The notes under the pieces were generated by a model. The model was not told where the DNA came from and did no database searches. It was given only the letters and a program-made list of their open reading frames with translations. Source: Burkholderiales bacterium (GTDB taxonomy: Bacteria; Pseudomonadota; Gammaproteobacteria; Burkholderiales; Casimicrobiaceae). From it: 64,000 bases of DNA. Position numbers and translations under genes: made by a program. The DNA lies in the NCBI GenBank assembly GCA_016790165.1, contig JAEUPL010000033.1, positions 123,325-187,324 of the forward strand. Direction: 5' to 3'. How positions within the stretch are numbered: the stretch's first letter is position 1; every line of letters starts with the position of its first letter. This document shows, piece by piece, positions 62,048-64,000 of the stretch.

Positions 62048-62494
62048 CTAGGGCGCCAGATGAATGCGTTCCTTTACATGCTTCAAATTCACCACGATGG
62101 CAAACGTCAGCAGCGTCAGCGCCGTCCATGAGCTCCACTTGCCCAGATGCACGGTCGTCCATGCCCCGAGCTGGTTCGGGTACTTCCACAGTCCGAAGAA
62201 AGTGCCCGCGTTCTCGGCCAGCCAGATGAAAAAGCCGACGAGGATCAGGCCCACAATCAACGGCATCCGCCGCGTGCGGTCCAGCGGGCGAAACTCCACC
62301 CAGCAGCGCGCGTAGAGCCCAAGCGCAACCGCGCCGAGAGTCCAGCGATAGTCGCCGATGTAGCGATGGGTGAAAAAGTTCACGTAGAGCGCCACCGCCA
62401 CGATGCCGGTCATCCAGTACGGCGGATGATTCACCACCCGCATGTCGAGCACGCGCCACACCTGAATGATGTAGCTGCCCACGGCCGCGTACAT
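62048..62494 (-). pseudogene. 3' half of a DUF817 membrane protein gene, disrupted by the IS element
   Basis: The 148 residues start abruptly at MYAAVGSYIIQVWRVLDM, which in DUF817 proteins lies in the middle of a roughly 260-290-residue protein (after the usual SGF). The rest matches the family well: YVNFFTHRYIGDYRW, GFFIWLAENAGTFFGLWKYP, and LKHVKERI at the end. Homology stops exactly at 62494, where the IS end begins, so the N-terminal half has been separated and should lie beyond 64000. A short internal product is possible but unlikely to work. Confidence 0.8.
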
Positions 62495-62500
62495 TGGACT

Positions 62501-62527
62501 TGGACTAACCCCGTATCAACGGACAGT
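62501..62527. repeat. left terminal inverted repeat of the IS3-family element
   Basis: TGGACTAACCCCGTATCAAC continuing to 62527. The orfB stop codon starts at the very next base. It pairs with 63974-64000. Confidence 0.85.
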
Positions 62528-63580
62528 TTAAGGCTGGAGAAACTCCAGTGGTAGCGAGGTGTCGATGATGTTATCGGACACTTCGGTGTCTATCGGCGCA
62601 GGGTTATCCATGGCCCCGCGCTCGTGCTGGCCCTTCAAGCGAACGGGCGCGGGGCTGTGGATAACCCGTTGCTCGAAGAATTTCGCATTTTTTGCTTCAA
62701 ATTTCGTCGGTGACATGTAGGCGATACCCGAGTGTCGCCGCCGAAAGTTGTACCAAGCCTCGATGTAGGTGAACAGCGCTGTCTTCGCCTCCGCCTTGCT
62801 CTTGAAGCTTCGCCGCGCCAGTAGTTCGTGCTCAAGGCTGGCAAAGAAGCTCTCCGCCATCGCGTTGTCGAAGGCATCACCGACCGTTCCCATCGAGGGA
62901 CGGACACCAAACTCGCCACAGCGGTGCCCAAAGGCCACGGCGGTGTATTGACAGCCCTGATCGCTGTGATGAATCACCGCGTCGGGCTTTCGCGTCAACA
63001 GCGCCATGTTGAGCGCGTCGAGTACGAGCTGCGTGTGCAGGCTCTCGCCGATCTGCCAACCCACAATACGACGGCTCCATACGTCGAGCACGATGGCCAG
63101 ATACACGAACCCCGCCCATGTCGGCACGTAGGTGATGTCGGCCACCCACAGCCGGTTGGGTGCGTCCGCCACGAAGCTGCGCTCGACCAGATCAGGCGCG
63201 GGGCGTTCGCGGCCTCTCCCGGAGCGCTCGGTGGTCACCGTGAAGGCGCGACGACGACTGATGCCCCGTAACCCCTGCGCTCGCATCAGTCGCGCCACGC
63301 GGTTCTTGCCCACGTGCGCCCAGCGCGTGTCGTGGCCCTCAACCTCAGGGTCACGAAGCTCGGCTTGTAACTTCTTCGCGCCGTAGATTTCGTCGCTTTG
63401 GGCAAACGCCACCGCGATGGCCTCACCGAGCGCCGCGTTCTCGATCACACGTGCAGACGGCGCTCGTCGCCTCCAGTCGTAGTAGCCACTGCGCGATACC
63501 CCCAGTGTGCGCGCGGCAACGGCGGTGATGCGCTGCGGCTCTTCAGCGTCGGCCTGGTTCGTCACGATCCGATCCATCAA
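62528..63580 (-). CDS. IS3-family transposase, OrfB (DDE catalytic part)
   Basis: A 350-residue protein with an N-terminal GVSRSGYYDWRRR segment and the rve integrase core: first Asp in NRLWVADITYVPTW, second in VIHHSDQGCQYTAVAF, Glu in FDNAMAESFFASLEHE, the complete DDE triad. It is probably made as an OrfAB fusion by -1 slippage at AAAAG (63608-63612), because in the -1 frame the reading before its first ATG (REDIAGIYRL) is open and family-like. No inactivating mutation is visible. Confidence 0.92.
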   Translation of the reverse strand: MMDRIVTNQADAEEPQRITAVAARTLGVSRSGYYDWRRRAPSARVIENAALGEAIAVAFAQSDEIYGAKKLQAELRDPEVEGHDTRWAHVGKNRVARLMRAQGLRGISRRRAFTVTTERSGRGRERPAPDLVERSFVADAPNRLWVADITYVPTWAGFVYLAIVLDVWSRRIVGWQIGESLHTQLVLDALNMALLTRKPDAVIHHSDQGCQYTAVAFGHRCGEFGVRPSMGTVGDAFDNAMAESFFASLEHELLARRSFKSKAEAKTALFTYIEAWYNFRRRHSGIAYMSPTKFEAKNAKFFEQRVIHSPAPVRLKGQHERGAMDNPAPIDTEVSDNIIDTSLPLEFLQP

Positions 63581-63942
63581 CCGATAGATCCCAGCGATGT
63601 CTTCTCGCTTTTGTGTGCAAACCAGGCCGTAGCCTTTGACAAAATGTCGCGCTCAAGCTGCAACTGCCTCACTTGCTTGCGCAGCCGCTGCAGCTCCTCA
63701 CGTTCGCTGGCCGTCAGCGCATTCTTCTCAACCGCCGCCTTCACCGCCCGGTGCGCCTTGATGATTTCCGTGCCGCGCGGCAGGTCTGCCAACCGCCCAG
63801 CCTTCTTCACCCAGTTGTGAATGCTTTGCTCACTGACGGCAAACTCCCGACTCAAATCCGCAGGCCGACGACCGCTCGCCACCAGTTCAACTATCTGCTG
63901 CCGAAACGCCTCCGCGTACGGCGGCTTTGTCCTTCCACCCAT
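63577..63942 (-). CDS. IS3-family transposase, OrfA (DNA-binding part)
   Basis: A 121-residue protein. A helix-turn-helix (about 8-45: SGRRPADLSREFAVSEQSIH, NWVKKAG) is followed by a leucine-zipper region (EREELQRLRKQVRQLQLERD). It binds the IS ends and dimerises. It overlaps orfB by 4 nt and contains the AAAAG slippage site near its 3' end. Confidence 0.9.
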   Translation of the reverse strand: MGGRTKPPYAEAFRQQIVELVASGRRPADLSREFAVSEQSIHNWVKKAGRLADLPRGTEIIKAHRAVKAAVEKNALTASEREELQRLRKQVRQLQLERDILSKATAWFAHKSEKTSLGSIG

Positions 63943-63973
63943 TCCCTGACTCCTTCAATTTCTTCAAACACGT

Positions 63974-64000
63974 AGTGTCCGTGAAATCGGGGTCAGTCCA
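63974..64000. repeat. right terminal inverted repeat of the IS3-family element
   Basis: Reads TGGACTGACCCCGATTTCAC in reverse from the window's last base. Paired with 62501-62527. Confidence 0.85.

Larger units (their letters stand above)
62501..64000. mobile_element. IS3-family insertion sequence, complete to both ends
   Basis: About 1500 bp. Left end TGGACTAACCCCGTATCAAC at 62501 and right end (reverse) TGGACTGACCCCGATTTCAC at 64000; over 27 bp the two ends match at 21 positions. It contains orfA and orfB in the IS3 arrangement on the minus strand. A second TGGACT (62495-62500) precedes the left end and is not part of the DUF817 gene. The target duplication cannot be seen because the window ends at the right tip. 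Confidence 0.88.

Overview
The window looks like chromosomal DNA from a GC-rich betaproteobacterium (Burkholderiales-like). The evidence is two tripartite-tricarboxylate (Bug) type periplasmic receptors, a betaproteobacterial proteasome homologue (BPH), an exosortase H pair, and a Csu-type chaperone-usher pilus, beside ordinary housekeeping genes (rpsO-pnp, proS, gluQ, hslO, hslR, dsbB). I saw no tRNA, rRNA, CRISPR array, prophage or plasmid replication gene.

Layout. 1-5.3 kb: the 5' end of a YgiD-like dioxygenase, a methyltransferase divergent from a LysR regulator, and a four-gene minus-strand operon (YVTN propeller, polysaccharide deacetylase, sterol-desaturase-like hydroxylase, lipoprotein). 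5.4-8.1 kb: exosortase H and its partner, then a Y-family DNA polymerase with a perfect SOS box. 8.2-22.3 kb: lipid and surface-glycan genes. These are a patatin, an O-acyltransferase, two convergent GT2/GT-C fusion proteins, an acyl-CoA synthetase, and a very large three-module glycosyltransferase coupled to a methyltransferase. That last pair ends a minus-strand operon starting with BPH, Hsp33 and Hsp15. 24.5-28 kb: proS-lytic transglycosylase-gluQ operon. 28-35 kb: N-formylglutamate amidohydrolase, OmpW-like porin, an unrecognised 390-residue protein, and dsbB-prolyl oligopeptidase-DUF6265. 34.9-37.5 kb: rpsO-pnp with terminators. 38-46 kb: a Csu-type pilus operon with an adjoining hybrid kinase/response regulator pair; a tandem direct repeat lies between regulator and pilin. 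46-62 kb: fatty-acid/acyl-CoA metabolism (acyl-CoA dehydrogenase, SDR, MaoC dehydratase), a secreted astacin-like protease, a HerA/DUF853 ATPase, RsuA-type pseudouridine synthase, GST, a second desaturase, two Bug receptors and a LysE exporter. 62.5-64 kb: a complete IS3-family element that has cut a DUF817 gene in half.

Beyond the genes, the most interesting signals are four. A family of about 120-bp palindromic intergenic repeats shares a central AGTCGA motif. A 170-bp palindromic MITE-like element lies at 52.8 kb. Several genes without Shine-Dalgarno sequences have a -10-like hexamer exactly 6 nt before the ATG, suggesting leaderless mRNAs. The BPH/Hsp33/Hsp15 genes are operon-linked to glycan synthesis genes. 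All functional calls come from reading sequence and recalled family signatures; no database search was run.
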